The notes: generated by a model from the letters alone, not told the origin. A stretch of 21,578 bases of DNA from CAYJGN01 sp964369635 (GCA_964369635.1 CAYJGN010000032.1:1-21578), one strand, 5' to 3'. Shown: positions 1 to 7,921, numbered from the stretch's first letter. Numbers and translations are program-made.

Positions 1-129
1 AGACTGTTCACCTATCGGTGAACGATACTCGCGATATGTATTTTTAGAAAAAGCTTCGTTTTGGTAAGGTTGTTACTGCTCTTCTCCTTGGTTTTGTTTT
101 ACCAATTAAACAAATAAGTTTCGAATAAA
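1..129. other. Left edge: possible 3' end of a gene cut by the window
   Basis: On the plus strand one frame is open from base 2 to a TAA at 65-67 (21 codons, reading DCSPIGERYSRYVFLEKASFW). It could be the tail of a gene that begins outside the window, but it is too short to identify and may be chance. A perfect dyad with 7-base arms lies at 6-12 and 17-23 around a 4-base centre. From 68 to 129 I see nothing but AT-rich spacer. Confidence 0.2.
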
Positions 130-160
130 AAGCCTGTGAATTATGAAAATTCACAGGCTT
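130..160 (-). terminator. Hairpin terminator of proS (possibly bidirectional)
   Basis: Perfect 13-bp stem, arms 130-142 and 148-160, 5-base loop. Read on the minus strand the stem is followed by a T-rich tract (TTTTATT), and it sits 50 nt past the proS stop codon. On the plus strand only four Ts follow, so it would work less well in that direction. Confidence 0.85.
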
Positions 161-209
161 TTGTGTTACAAGTTTCTTTAAAGATAGCCGCCATAACTGG
201 TGGTTTTGA

Positions 210-1937
210 TTATCTATAAAGGTTTTTTAGTTCTTCAACGAGTTTACATATTTCATCAGCGGTTTTTGGTACCTCTGCTTTAATAGAGATGCTTTTATCT
301 CTGCTTGATATTTCACAGACACTTTCTTTGAGGTTTCGAGGACTTATAACAACTCTTAGCGGAACACCAAGCAGGTCGGCATCTGAGAACATAACACCGG
401 CGGAAACTTTTCTGTCATCATATATAACTTCAATACCGCGCTCTTTTAAGGTGTTATATAGAGCGTCCGCAATTCTACGGACATCAGCATCATCTGAGCG
501 AACAGCACATATCTGCACTTCCCAAGGTGCTATTGAGATAGGCCAGATAGGACCGTAATCATCGTGGTGAGCTTCGCAGACAGACGCTGCAAGCCTTCCA
601 ACGCCGATTCCATAGCAACCCATTATCGGATGCTTCGTATCGCCTTTGTCATCAAGGTAGGTCATGCCCATAGATTTTGTATATTTATCGCCAAGCTGGA
701 AGATGTTGCCGACTTCAATTCCGCGATTAATTTCAAGGCTTGTTTTTTTGCAAAGTGGGCATATACCGCCCTCTTTAACCTTTGCAACATCAACAAACTC
801 TATTTCACCATCTAAATCACGATTGATATCAAAACCTGTGCAGTGGGTATCTTTTTTATTAGCACCAACAACGAGGTTGTTTGTGTTTTGAAGCGTTCTA
901 TCAAATAATACTGTGCAGTTTTCTGCACAAAGACCAACAGGACCTATAAATCCAGCGACTATATTGCTCTCGTCAGTGATAATAGCAGGGTAGAACTCAC
1001 AACCAAGCAGATTTTTAAGTTTCGCATCATTAACTTCGTAGTCACCACGTATAAATAGTATTACATAGCTATTATCAGTTGCTTTTTGATAGACAACAGC
1101 CTTGCAGCTCTTCTCTTGTGGCAATTTCAAAAAGTTGCAGACATCTTCAATAGACTCAACATTTGGAGTATCAACTTCAGTTAGGGGAGCGGATATATCA
1201 CCTTTTGAGTTTTGGGTGATATTTTCAGCGGCTTCCATATTAGCGCTATAACCGCAAAGGGAACAGCTAACAATGGTATCCTCACCAACAGAAGTTAACA
1301 GCATAAATTCATGAGAGAGGTTACCTCCCATCATACCATTATCTGAAGCTACAGAAATAACCTCTGGGACACCAGCTCTTTTAAATATTCTCTCGTATGC
1401 TTTATGGCATATATCATAATACTCTTCCAAATCCTCCTGTGAGGTATGGAATGAGTAACCATCTTTCATGGTGAATTCGCGGACACGAATAAGTCCGCCT
1501 CGAGGTCTTGCCTCATCGCGAAACTTCGTTTGAATTTGGTAAATCATAAATGGGTATTTTGTATAACTCTGACCATATTCACGAACAAGATGAACTGCCG
1601 CTTCTTCATGGGTCATGCCGAGAAGATAATCGCCATTATTTCTGTCGTTAAAGCGAACAAGCTCACTTCCAACAGAAGTATATCTGCCGCTCTCTTCCCA
1701 TAGAGAAGCTGGTAAAACAACAGGGAAGGCAACTTCCTGTCCATCAATTTTATCCATCTCTTCTTTAATTATCTGCTCAATTTTTCTTGCTATTCTTTTC
1801 TGTGGGGTATATGACGAGAAGATACCACTTGCAACATTTTTAATATATCCTCCACGCACCATAAGAGCATGGCTATCTATTATGCAGTCTGAGGGGCGCT
1901 CTTTAAACCTCTCGCCCACTAAATTTGAAACTTTCAT
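210..1937 (-). CDS. proS: Prolyl-tRNA synthetase (bacterial type)
   Basis: Class II aminoacyl-tRNA synthetase that charges tRNA-Pro in the cytoplasm. The 575-residue length matches the E. coli-like form with an inserted editing domain. Visible landmarks: the T-H-E-E substrate loop at residues 109-112, motif 2 (FRDEARPRGG at 139-148 through EFTMKDGYSFH), the INS editing domain at about 224-405 with the lysine expected for Ala-tRNA-Pro hydrolysis in KSCKAVVY (near 279), motif 3 (GCYGIGVGRLAAS, about 440-452) and an anticodon-binding domain from about 470. Two Cys-x2-Cys pairs (225/228 and 393/396) flank the editing domain and could bind a metal, as seen in many Firmicute homologues. The ATG is preceded by GGAGG. 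It lies 24 nt behind the PAS-HTH regulator on the same strand and is probably co-transcribed with it, which is an unusual partner for a housekeeping gene. Confidence 0.97.
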   Translation of the reverse strand: MKVSNLVGERFKERPSDCIIDSHALMVRGGYIKNVASGIFSSYTPQKRIARKIEQIIKEEMDKIDGQEVAFPVVLPASLWEESGRYTSVGSELVRFNDRNNGDYLLGMTHEEAAVHLVREYGQSYTKYPFMIYQIQTKFRDEARPRGGLIRVREFTMKDGYSFHTSQEDLEEYYDICHKAYERIFKRAGVPEVISVASDNGMMGGNLSHEFMLLTSVGEDTIVSCSLCGYSANMEAAENITQNSKGDISAPLTEVDTPNVESIEDVCNFLKLPQEKSCKAVVYQKATDNSYVILFIRGDYEVNDAKLKNLLGCEFYPAIITDESNIVAGFIGPVGLCAENCTVLFDRTLQNTNNLVVGANKKDTHCTGFDINRDLDGEIEFVDVAKVKEGGICPLCKKTSLEINRGIEVGNIFQLGDKYTKSMGMTYLDDKGDTKHPIMGCYGIGVGRLAASVCEAHHDDYGPIWPISIAPWEVQICAVRSDDADVRRIADALYNTLKERGIEVIYDDRKVSAGVMFSDADLLGVPLRVVISPRNLKESVCEISSRDKSISIKAEVPKTADEICKLVEELKNLYR

Positions 1938-1961
1938 TATTATTCCTCCGTATTTTTATTT

Positions 1962-2621
1962 CTACTGTGCGAAATTTCGAATATGCATATAAACTGTATT
2001 TTTAGAGATAGATAGCAGCTTTGCAACCTTCACCACAGAATCCTTTAAATCAAAGATATCTCTTTCAAATAGATATCTGATTATCTCTTTGTTTTTGTTG
2101 CTTGCCGTTACCGATGCATCATTGATAACTGCATTCTTTGCTTTTAAAATAGTTGAAGATATAAGCTCATCGCTATTTGTCACAAACGTTTCAACAACAT
2201 TGTTGTTCTCATTTTTAAACTTCATAAGGCTGTCTAAATAACTGTGTAGCGGAATGTCCATATAGAAGTTGATACAGATAAGTCCAATTATTCTATTGTT
2301 CTCGCCGAATATCGGAAGGGTTGCTGAGCGGAGCGGAACCCCTTTACTGCTTCGATTATAATAAACTTTTCCGCATTTACTCTCGTCGTTTTTTAAAAAC
2401 TTAGAGAGCATCTCCATTGCAAGGTCGGTTATAGGGGCACCTTCACGCCTACCAGATAAGTGACCGTTTATAACCTTAACTGCAGACTCATCAAGGTCCT
2501 CAAGGCTATGAAGCAGAATTTCATGCCCATCGCCTAAAAACTCAGAGAGACCATCAAGCATCATATTATAAGAATTAATAACAAGTTTATCTTTTTCGGT
2601 AAATTTAAGGTAGTTTTTCAT
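1962..2621 (-). CDS. YheO/DauR-type PAS-HTH transcriptional regulator
   Basis: A 219-aa DNA-binding regulator. Residues of about 10-120 match the YheO-like PAS domain: GDGHEILLHSLED is followed by the diagnostic INGHLSGRREGAP stretch. The C-terminus (about 160-217) is an HTH_22-type helix-turn-helix (KDSVVKVAKLLSISKNTVYMHIRNF). The best-studied relative, DauR of Pseudomonas, controls D-arginine catabolism by RidA/imine-linked enzymes. Here the gene diverges from a ridA-aminotransferase-transporter operon, so it most likely regulates that operon. The ligand cannot be read from sequence. The ATG has a GGAG site 8-10 nt upstream. A good sigma-A promoter lies at 2654-2682 on the minus strand, with a dyad over its -10 box that may be an autoregulatory operator. 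It is followed closely by proS. Confidence 0.85.
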   Translation of the reverse strand: MKNYLKFTEKDKLVINSYNMMLDGLSEFLGDGHEILLHSLEDLDESAVKVINGHLSGRREGAPITDLAMEMLSKFLKNDESKCGKVYYNRSSKGVPLRSATLPIFGENNRIIGLICINFYMDIPLHSYLDSLMKFKNENNNVVETFVTNSDELISSTILKAKNAVINDASVTASNKNKEIIRYLFERDIFDLKDSVVKVAKLLSISKNTVYMHIRNFAQ

Positions 2622-2649
2622 TATAACTCCAAATAAATAATTTTATACT

Positions 2650-2669
2650 TTAGATTATATAACATCTAA
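2650..2669. promoter_or_regulatory. Candidate operator dyad over the regulator promoter
   Basis: TTAGAT at 2650-2655 and ATCTAA at 2664-2669 form a perfect inverted repeat with an 8-nt centre. It overlaps the -10 box of the minus-strand promoter. The position suits autorepression. The arms are short and AT-rich, so chance is possible. Confidence 0.35.
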
Positions 2670-2682
2670 GAAGTTTTATCAA
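2654..2682 (-). promoter_or_regulatory. Sigma-A promoter for the regulator-proS transcript
   Basis: On the minus strand: -35 TTGATA (complement of 2677-2682), 17-nt spacer, perfect -10 TATAAT (complement of 2654-2659). It lies about 33 nt upstream of the regulator start codon. Confidence 0.75.
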
Positions 2683-2752
2683 TATTCTTTAGTCGTTTTT
2701 ATTAAATAAACTGCATATTTTTTATTAATTCCTACAAACAAAATATTTTTCA

Positions 2753-2780
2753 TTGACTAAAATAATAGCTATGGTATTAT
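2753..2780 (+). promoter_or_regulatory. Sigma-A promoter for the ridA operon
   Basis: -35 TTGACT (2753-2758), 16-nt spacer, -10 TATTAT (2775-2780) with an upstream TGg that makes it an extended -10. It is 36 nt from the ridA start codon and diverges from the regulator promoter, with about 70 bp between the two -35 boxes. Confidence 0.7.
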
Positions 2781-2816
2781 ATCTATAATAAATATTTTTT
2801 GAATGGAGTGTATAAA

Positions 2817-3191
2817 ATGATTAGTACAATAGACACAAAAAAAGCCCCAGGCGCAATTGGCCCATACTCACAAGGAAAAGTTTTCGGTAATATGGTTTTT
2901 ACATCAGGCCAAATTCCAATAGACCCAGCAAGTGGTGAAGTTTGTGAGAATGATATAACAGCGCAGACAGAGCTTGTTATTAAAAATCTTATTGCAGTCC
3001 TTGAAGAGGGTGGCTCGAATATTGAAAATGTTATAAAAACTACCTGTTTCCTTGCTGATATGGGAGATTTTGCGGCTTTTAACGAAGTTTATTCAAAATA
3101 CTTCACATCAAAACCAGCAAGAAGCTGTGTTGCAGTTAAAACACTGCCGAAAAATGTTCTTTGTGAAATAGAAGCTATTGCTTTTAAATAA
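2817..3191 (+). CDS. ridA: RidA-family enamine/imine deaminase
   Basis: A 124-aa cytoplasmic protein of the YjgF/YER057c/UK114 family, which hydrolyses reactive 2-aminoacrylate and other enamine/imine intermediates released by PLP enzymes or amino-acid oxidases. The family signature is complete: GAIGPYSQG near the N-terminus, FTSGQIPIDPASG in the middle, and the C-terminal ARSCVAVKTLP...CEIEAIA block. It has the carboxylate-binding Arg102 and catalytic-site Glu117 spaced as in E. coli RidA (R105/E120). I chose ATG 2817 because GGAG at 2805-2808 gives 8-nt spacing; an upstream in-frame TTG at 2799 has no ribosome site. It is the first gene of an operon with an aminotransferase and an NhaC-type transporter, so it probably cleans up or completes the deamination step of one amino acid. 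Confidence 0.93.
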   Translation: MISTIDTKKAPGAIGPYSQGKVFGNMVFTSGQIPIDPASGEVCENDITAQTELVIKNLIAVLEEGGSNIENVIKTTCFLADMGDFAAFNEVYSKYFTSKPARSCVAVKTLPKNVLCEIEAIAFK

Positions 3192-3210
3192 ACAATAAGG
3201 AGGTGAATTT

Positions 3211-4413
3211 ATGAGTTTAAAGGATAAAATGAACAGCAGATTTCGCGACCTACAAGGCGGTCTTTTCCTATCGGTAACAAAAGCTGATGTTGGAGAGGGT
3301 GCCGGCAAATTCTTAGCAGGCGGCGGAGAAATTATGGCATGGGCTGATCCATTTTTCCCAGACCCTTCAGTGCCGCAGTCGGTTAAAAAAGCGATGAAAG
3401 ACGCGATAGATACAGGATTTATCTCGCATTACGGTATGCCTATCGGTATAATTGAGCTTCGCACTGCTCTTGCAAAATTTATCAAGGGACAGAATGGACT
3501 TGATATAGACCCTACAAGAAATATTATCGTAACACCAGGCTCTGATAGCGGACTTATCTATTCGATGATGCCGTTTCTAAGCGAAGGTGATGAGGTTTTG
3601 ATACCTTGTCCATCATATCCAAGTAACTTTTTAAACTGCAAACTGCTCGGTGCTGTTCCGATTGAAGTTCCAATGTATNNNNNNNNNNAGCTTGAGAAGA
3701 GGGTAACTGATAAGACTAAAGTAGTTTTAATAACCCATCCAAATAACCCAACAACAACTGTTTTCCGTCCTGACAATGTAAGGCTTATATGTGATTTCGT
3801 TAAGAAACATGACCTAATCCTTATATCTGACCAGGCATTTGAAGACCACATTTATGACGATATAGAATTTTTATCGCCAAATACCGTAGAGGGAATGTGG
3901 GAGAGAACGGTAACTGTTTGCTCAATATCCAAAGGTCTTGGTCTATCTGGCTTTAGAATTGGATATATCTATACTAATGATATCTTTATGGATGTTTACT
4001 ATGGCGGAGCGGTTAATATTCTCGGAGCAGCATCAACGTTATCTTCATTTGGTGCTGTTGCAGCACTTGAAGATGAGAGCATACTCAAAGAATATAAAGA
4101 GCGTCTTGACAGACGGCGTATGCTTGCATATGAAGTTTTAAGCACGATTCCAGGGGTTAAGATGCAACCAAGTGAGAGCGGTATTCTATCATGGCTAAAT
4201 ATTAAAGCACTTGGAACAAGCGAAGAAGTTGTTGATTACCTAATTAAAGAAGCAAATATAATGGTAAATCAAGGCGTTCCTTACGGTAGTGAGGGAGAGG
4301 GGTATATTAGAATCGTAACTGCATGCTTTAATGAGGATAGCGAAGCATTAAAACGTTTTGAAAAGATTAAAACAGCGCTCACAAAGCTTGCGGCAGAAAA
4401 AGGTATAAAATAA
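3211..4413 (+). CDS. Class I/II PLP-dependent aminotransferase (contains an assembly gap)
   Basis: Fold-type I PLP enzyme of about 400 residues, preceded by a near-perfect AGGAGGTG site. The Schiff-base lysine lies in SISKGLGLSGFRIGY (Lys241 as numbered here), with the phosphate-binding Arg249 after it. HPNNPTT at 176-182 replaces the usual P-N-P-T-G, and DQAF at 207-210 stands where D-E-x-Y is expected, so the usual PLP O3'-contacting Tyr is Phe. The C-terminal YIRIVTA carries the carboxylate-binding Arg. Ten Ns at 3679-3688 hide residues 157-160. The frame is kept, but about six residues fewer than the family norm lie between the PMY segment and LEKRVT, so the true gap is probably longer. 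It is 19 nt downstream of ridA and 24 nt upstream of an NhaC-type transporter. Substrate unknown; an amino acid taken up by that transporter is likely. Confidence 0.88.
   Translation: MSLKDKMNSRFRDLQGGLFLSVTKADVGEGAGKFLAGGGEIMAWADPFFPDPSVPQSVKKAMKDAIDTGFISHYGMPIGIIELRTALAKFIKGQNGLDIDPTRNIIVTPGSDSGLIYSMMPFLSEGDEVLIPCPSYPSNFLNCKLLGAVPIEVPMYXXXXLEKRVTDKTKVVLITHPNNPTTTVFRPDNVRLICDFVKKHDLILISDQAFEDHIYDDIEFLSPNTVEGMWERTVTVCSISKGLGLSGFRIGYIYTNDIFMDVYYGGAVNILGAASTLSSFGAVAALEDESILKEYKERLDRRRMLAYEVLSTIPGVKMQPSESGILSWLNIKALGTSEEVVDYLIKEANIMVNQGVPYGSEGEGYIRIVTACFNEDSEALKRFEKIKTALTKLAAEKGIK
3679..3688. other. Assembly gap (10 Ns)
   Basis: Ten consecutive undetermined bases inside the aminotransferase. 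Length 10 keeps the flanking frames in register, but it is a common placeholder size. The protein is short here relative to the family (see the finding), so coordinates downstream may be shifted in the real genome. Confidence 0.99.
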
Positions 4414-4437
4414 AAATTTAATAAGGGGTTGGAATTT

Positions 4438-5859
4438 ATGGAGGCAAAAACTAAGAAGTTAGAGTTTCGCGGCGGTATGTTTATGTCGCTCGTTCCGGTA
4501 GCAATATTCTTTGCATTTTGCGCAGTAGTATTTATAATACTTCATGCATTTAACATGGAAGCGCTCGCTATGGGCGGATTTGTTGCTTTGCTTGTTGGCG
4601 GTATATTTGCAAAAAGCTATACTGAATTCTGGGATGCTGCTATAAAAGGCATCTCATCAATAACAGCTGTATCTGTTATAGTTATTTTCTTTGTAATTGG
4701 TATGTTCTCAGCACTTATGAAAGAAAGCGGATTATCAAGTGGATTTGTTTGGCTTGCAAATTCAATTGGTATGAGTGGGGGAGTATTCGTAGCATTTATC
4801 TTCTTTGCAACCTGTGTTGTTTCAACTGCAACAGGTTCTTCAATAGGTACAATGTTTACAGCGTTCCCAATATTCCTACCAGCAGGTATAGCTCTTGGCG
4901 GTGGTCCGATGTTCGTTACGGGTGCTATCGTTTCAGGTGCTATATTCGGTGATAACTTAGCTCCAATTTCAGACACAACAATAGCTTCAGCTTCAACACA
5001 ACAGTATAAAGACGGAACAACTGCAGACGTTGGCGGTGTTGTTCGTACAAGACTAAAATACGCAATAGTTGCTGGAATTATTTCTCTTGTTGTATATGCA
5101 TTAGTCGGTGGTATGGGCGGTTCATCAGCAACAGCTTCAGCAATTGAAGCAACTGCAAACCCTCTATCGCTTGTTATGCTTGTACCTGTGGCTATTATGC
5201 TTGTCGTTGCAACAAAAACAAGAAATATCTTCCTTGGAATTTTTGTCGGTTTGGCAACTGGAATAGCAACCGGTCTCGCGCTCGGGCTTTTCCCACCATC
5301 AGCTATCTTGGCAAACGATGCTTCACACAATGCATTAACAGGGTTCCTTGTAAGTGGTGTTAGTAGTATGCTCGGAACAGTTGGTTTAGTTATAGCGGTA
5401 TTTGGTATTATGGGTGTTTTAACCGAAGCTGGACTTCTTGAATACATAGTTGAAAAGATATTAAACAGCAAGATGGCTCAGACGCCAAGAGGTGCTGAAA
5501 TCGCTTGTACAATAGGTATATCTTTCACAAATATCATCTTCGGTGGTGTTACCTCAGCTTCAATTTTAACCTTTGGCCCTGTGCTAAATAAAATTGGTGC
5601 AGCTAAGGGACTTCATCCTTATAGAAGAGCTAATATCCTCGATGGAATTGCAAACTCACTCCCAGCTATAATTCCTTTCATGAGCGTATTTGTATTTATC
5701 GGAGTTGTCTTCTCAGGACTTTCACCTGTATCAGTTGCTATCGGTACCGTTTATCCGATATTCCTATTCTTAACACTGATATTCTCGATGGTTTCAGGTT
5801 GGGGAAGAACATTTGAAGGAGATAACAAAGAGCTTTTAACCGAACCTAAAAAAGATTAA
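4438..5859 (+). CDS. NhaC-family antiporter / amino-acid transporter
   Basis: A 473-aa polytopic membrane protein with about 11-12 hydrophobic segments. The NhaC-family signature is clear around residues 157-185: GAIVSGAIFGDNLAPISDTT, where family members have S-G-x-x-F-G-D-x-x-S/A-P-x-S-D-T-T. A second, pseudo-repeated hydrophobic half ends with GVTSASILTFGPVLNKIG and NILDGIANSLPAIIPF. The family includes Na+/H+ antiporters, the malate/lactate antiporter MleN and amino-acid carriers such as the histidine permease YuiF. Position behind ridA and an aminotransferase favours uptake or exchange of the amino acid they degrade over pure sodium homeostasis; that is inference. ATG 4438 is chosen because GGGG at 4425-4428 sits 9 nt upstream; the in-frame TTG at 4429 lies inside that site. 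It is the last gene of the operon, with a terminator 22 nt after the stop. Confidence 0.88.
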   Translation: MEAKTKKLEFRGGMFMSLVPVAIFFAFCAVVFIILHAFNMEALAMGGFVALLVGGIFAKSYTEFWDAAIKGISSITAVSVIVIFFVIGMFSALMKESGLSSGFVWLANSIGMSGGVFVAFIFFATCVVSTATGSSIGTMFTAFPIFLPAGIALGGGPMFVTGAIVSGAIFGDNLAPISDTTIASASTQQYKDGTTADVGGVVRTRLKYAIVAGIISLVVYALVGGMGGSSATASAIEATANPLSLVMLVPVAIMLVVATKTRNIFLGIFVGLATGIATGLALGLFPPSAILANDASHNALTGFLVSGVSSMLGTVGLVIAVFGIMGVLTEAGLLEYIVEKILNSKMAQTPRGAEIACTIGISFTNIIFGGVTSASILTFGPVLNKIGAAKGLHPYRRANILDGIANSLPAIIPFMSVFVFIGVVFSGLSPVSVAIGTVYPIFLFLTLIFSMVSGWGRTFEGDNKELLTEPKKD

Positions 5860-5881
5860 TTTTTAAATATTTTATATAATA

Positions 5882-5919
5882 AAACAGACGTGAAGTTAAT
5901 TCGCTTTACGTCTGTTTTT
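5882..5919 (+). terminator. Bidirectional terminator between convergent operons
   Basis: A 14-bp stem (5882-5895 with 5904-5917, one G-U pair), 8-nt loop and a run of five Ts. On the minus strand the stem is followed by TTTTATTATA, so it can also end the envelope operon transcribed toward it from 9259. Confidence 0.88.
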
Positions 5920-5995
5920 CTTTGCTTTTATTTCAATATTAAAGATTAGTATATTAAAACTTTGTTTAAATGAATATATTGCAGTTTTTTGAAAA

Positions 5996-6946
5996 TTATA
6001 TATCGAGTTTTTTAGAATCTATAAATAGATCAATTATATCGGTATACCTTTGAAGCTCTAATTTATACCATTCTTTTATTTTATTAATGCTGTAAAGTTC
6101 ATCTTCATCGAAAAAACTGGTAAACAATCCGCTGCTGTTAAAAGCTAAATAAAGTCTACCGCCTTCGAGTGATATATTTAAAAAACTGCCGACAGATTTG
6201 CTTTTTTCAAGTAGTGCGCTAATAAAATCGGGTGTCAAGATATATGAAAGGGTTGCTTCGTCATCTGTATAAACGTTAAATCTTTCGTTAAATTCTTCAT
6301 TGGATGTAGTAGTTTTTTTAAGTTGTCCGATATTTCCAACAACCTTAAATTTTTTGTTTTTCTCGCGAATTAATAATCTACCGGGGAGTAATTTGTTAAA
6401 CTGTAAAACAAACCAGGGACCGCTGAAAAAAAGTACCTGAGTGCTACCACCACCGCTCTCGTCGGAATACCGCTCGAGTCTTGTGAAACCCATCTCTGAA
6501 AATTCAAAATAGCGCTCTTTATATTTTCCTTTTAGGTGATCGCGACCTATTATATGATCAAAACCTCTAACAACATTCGAAGCGATTACTATATTGTCTG
6601 AAATACGCGACTTTCTATTATATTCCGAAACATCGAAAAATTTAGATAAAACGTCATTAATGGCATAGTCCCACAAAAGGTCTTTTCGTATTCTATACTG
6701 TTTTGTTATAAACTTATTTGATAAAAAAACTATATAGAACGCAGCTGGAAATGGTAATAGGAAAACGGTTGCGAGAACTGCTGGATTTTCGTAGTAGGTA
6801 TAGTGAAAAATTAAAATTAAAATGATGCAGACTGGTATGATCCCGACGCAGACATAGATTAATTTTTTATAAAATCTGGCTTTATTTTGCCTTTTACGAA
6901 CTTCATTTAGGATATGGCTGTCTAAGTAGTCATTAACATTGTTCAT
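5996..6946 (-). CDS. Two-TM membrane protein, DUF3137-like
   Basis: 316 aa. A short basic N-terminus is followed by two hydrophobic segments (about 28-50 and 56-76) and a long cytoplasmic-looking mixed domain. The stretch FDHIIGRDHLKGKYKERYFEFSEMG (split here by an internal Gly-Arg-Asp) and the following VLFFSGPWFVLQF and RLLIREK strands resemble the DUF3137 family, membrane proteins often found near LemA-type proteins. The molecular role of that family is unknown. It is the last gene of a four-gene minus-strand operon, 21 nt behind a lipoprotein, with GAGGTG ahead of its ATG. The assignment is by recalled pattern, not by a search. The operon suggests a job at the cell envelope. Confidence 0.6.
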   Translation of the reverse strand: MNNVNDYLDSHILNEVRKRQNKARFYKKLIYVCVGIIPVCIILILIFHYTYYENPAVLATVFLLPFPAAFYIVFLSNKFITKQYRIRKDLLWDYAINDVLSKFFDVSEYNRKSRISDNIVIASNVVRGFDHIIGRDHLKGKYKERYFEFSEMGFTRLERYSDESGGGSTQVLFFSGPWFVLQFNKLLPGRLLIREKNKKFKVVGNIGQLKKTTTSNEEFNERFNVYTDDEATLSYILTPDFISALLEKSKSVGSFLNISLEGGRLYLAFNSSGLFTSFFDEDELYSINKIKEWYKLELQRYTDIIDLFIDSKKLDI

Positions 6947-6967
6947 AAAACTCGCACCTCACTGCAT

Positions 6968-7693
6968 TTATTCTGCGGTATATGGCTCCCAAATCCCGCC
7001 TGCTAAAACATCAAGATAAAGCACCTGTAAATCCTCTGATACAGCATAATGCTCTTCGGCAACAAAATGTTCTTCATGGTTTGTGCCAATTGCGAAAGTT
7101 TTGAAAAGAATACCATTAATCTCTTCCTCGCCGGTTTCAACAATCATTCTATCCATAAGATTATCGCCAAGTGCTTCTAAAAGGGCATTTGAGGTGGTCT
7201 CAAAATCTAAAAGATCTTCTGATTCATCGATGAAAGGAGTGTTTTCTTGATGATAAAAGGTGTAGACATTATCATCATCAGTTGACCATTCATCAATAGG
7301 TATTAAATCTATGCTATCTTCAGGTGAGCCTATAACTCCATAAGAGAGCCCCAAATCATCAAACTCAAGAACGATAAGCGGATTTCCGTTGAGTGCGCGT
7401 TGCTCATCATAATTCCCATATGCCTCGCCTATAATGTTGCCATCAAGGTCATAGGCGAATGCAGAAGAGTCATCTATATGCATAACGTGGAATGGCATAT
7501 CAGAGTCAAGTGCATTTGAATACCAACCGCTATAATCAGAAAAACTACCGACCTCTACATCAACTAAACCTGGAATATCGCTATCCGACTGCGAAGAGCT
7601 AATACTGCTCGGAGAAGATGAATCACCGCAAGCAGAAAGTGCAAATATTAGAAAAACTGATAGCATTACGACTAAAATTTTCTTAATTTTCAT
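6968..7693 (-). CDS. Lipoprotein of unknown function
   Basis: 241 aa with a clear type II signal peptide: basic MKIKK, a hydrophobic core and lipobox LSAC with Cys22 as the lipidated residue, then a Ser-rich linker (about 24-40). The mature part is acidic and looks beta-rich (SGWYSNALDSDMPFHVMHIDD, SYGVIGSPEDS, IWEPYTAE). No enzyme motif is visible. An AAAGGAG site precedes the ATG. It is 25 nt behind the 64-aa membrane protein gene and 21 nt ahead of the DUF3137-like gene, so all four are almost certainly one transcript. It faces the outside of the membrane. I do not recognise the family. Confidence 0.75.
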   Translation of the reverse strand: MKIKKILVVMLSVFLIFALSACGDSSSPSSISSSQSDSDIPGLVDVEVGSFSDYSGWYSNALDSDMPFHVMHIDDSSAFAYDLDGNIIGEAYGNYDEQRALNGNPLIVLEFDDLGLSYGVIGSPEDSIDLIPIDEWSTDDDNVYTFYHQENTPFIDESEDLLDFETTSNALLEALGDNLMDRMIVETGEEEINGILFKTFAIGTNHEEHFVAEEHYAVSEDLQVLYLDVLAGGIWEPYTAE

Positions 7694-7718
7694 GATTTTC
7701 TCCTTTGGGTATTTTAAA

Positions 7719-7913
7719 TTACATACCCATTATAAATAATATACTGACTAAAAGGTAAAGACCGCAGATAACAGCGAAAAATATAAGTGCAGCAATATAC
7801 ATATTAAATTTGCTCTTATCAGCAGATGCGGTTGCTTTGCTTTTTTGTGATTTAAAATATGCGATTAAACAAAATGAAATTATTAACAGCAGGGCTGTAG
7901 TAGCTATTGACAT
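7719..7913 (-). CDS. Small two-helix membrane protein
   Basis: 64 aa with two hydrophobic helices (about 4-20 and 39-61) separated by a basic, Lys/Ser/Ala-rich loop (KSQKSKATASADKSK), which predicts both ends outside and the loop in the cytoplasm. The ribosome site AGGAG overlaps the stop codon TAG of the preceding gene, and the two genes are only 8 nt apart. That arrangement indicates translational coupling and supports this short frame as real. It could be an accessory or anchor subunit for the lipoproteins on either side. No family recognised. Confidence 0.65.
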   Translation of the reverse strand: MSIATTALLLIISFCLIAYFKSQKSKATASADKSKFNMYIAALIFFAVICGLYLLVSILFIMGM

Positions 7914-7921
7914 AATTTCTC

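Noticed and set aside
912..929. Inverted repeat TGTGCAG-tttt-CTGCACA resembling a regulator site
   Set aside because: It lies inside proS coding sequence, its TGTG/CACA spacing is 10 rather than 8, and no promoter is near it. Probably chance codon content.
2799..2816. Upstream in-frame starts for ridA (2799), the transporter (4429), the MBL gene (9543), the FecR gene (11819) and the 14990 gene (14972)
   Set aside because: In each case the extension overlaps or precedes the ribosome site that serves the downstream ATG, so the shorter start is preferred.
4617..5471. 284-codon minus-strand frame across the transporter gene
   Set aside because: It is antisense to a well-supported NhaC gene, rich in Ile/Pro/Thr/Ala as expected from the reverse of membrane-protein codons, with no ribosome site.
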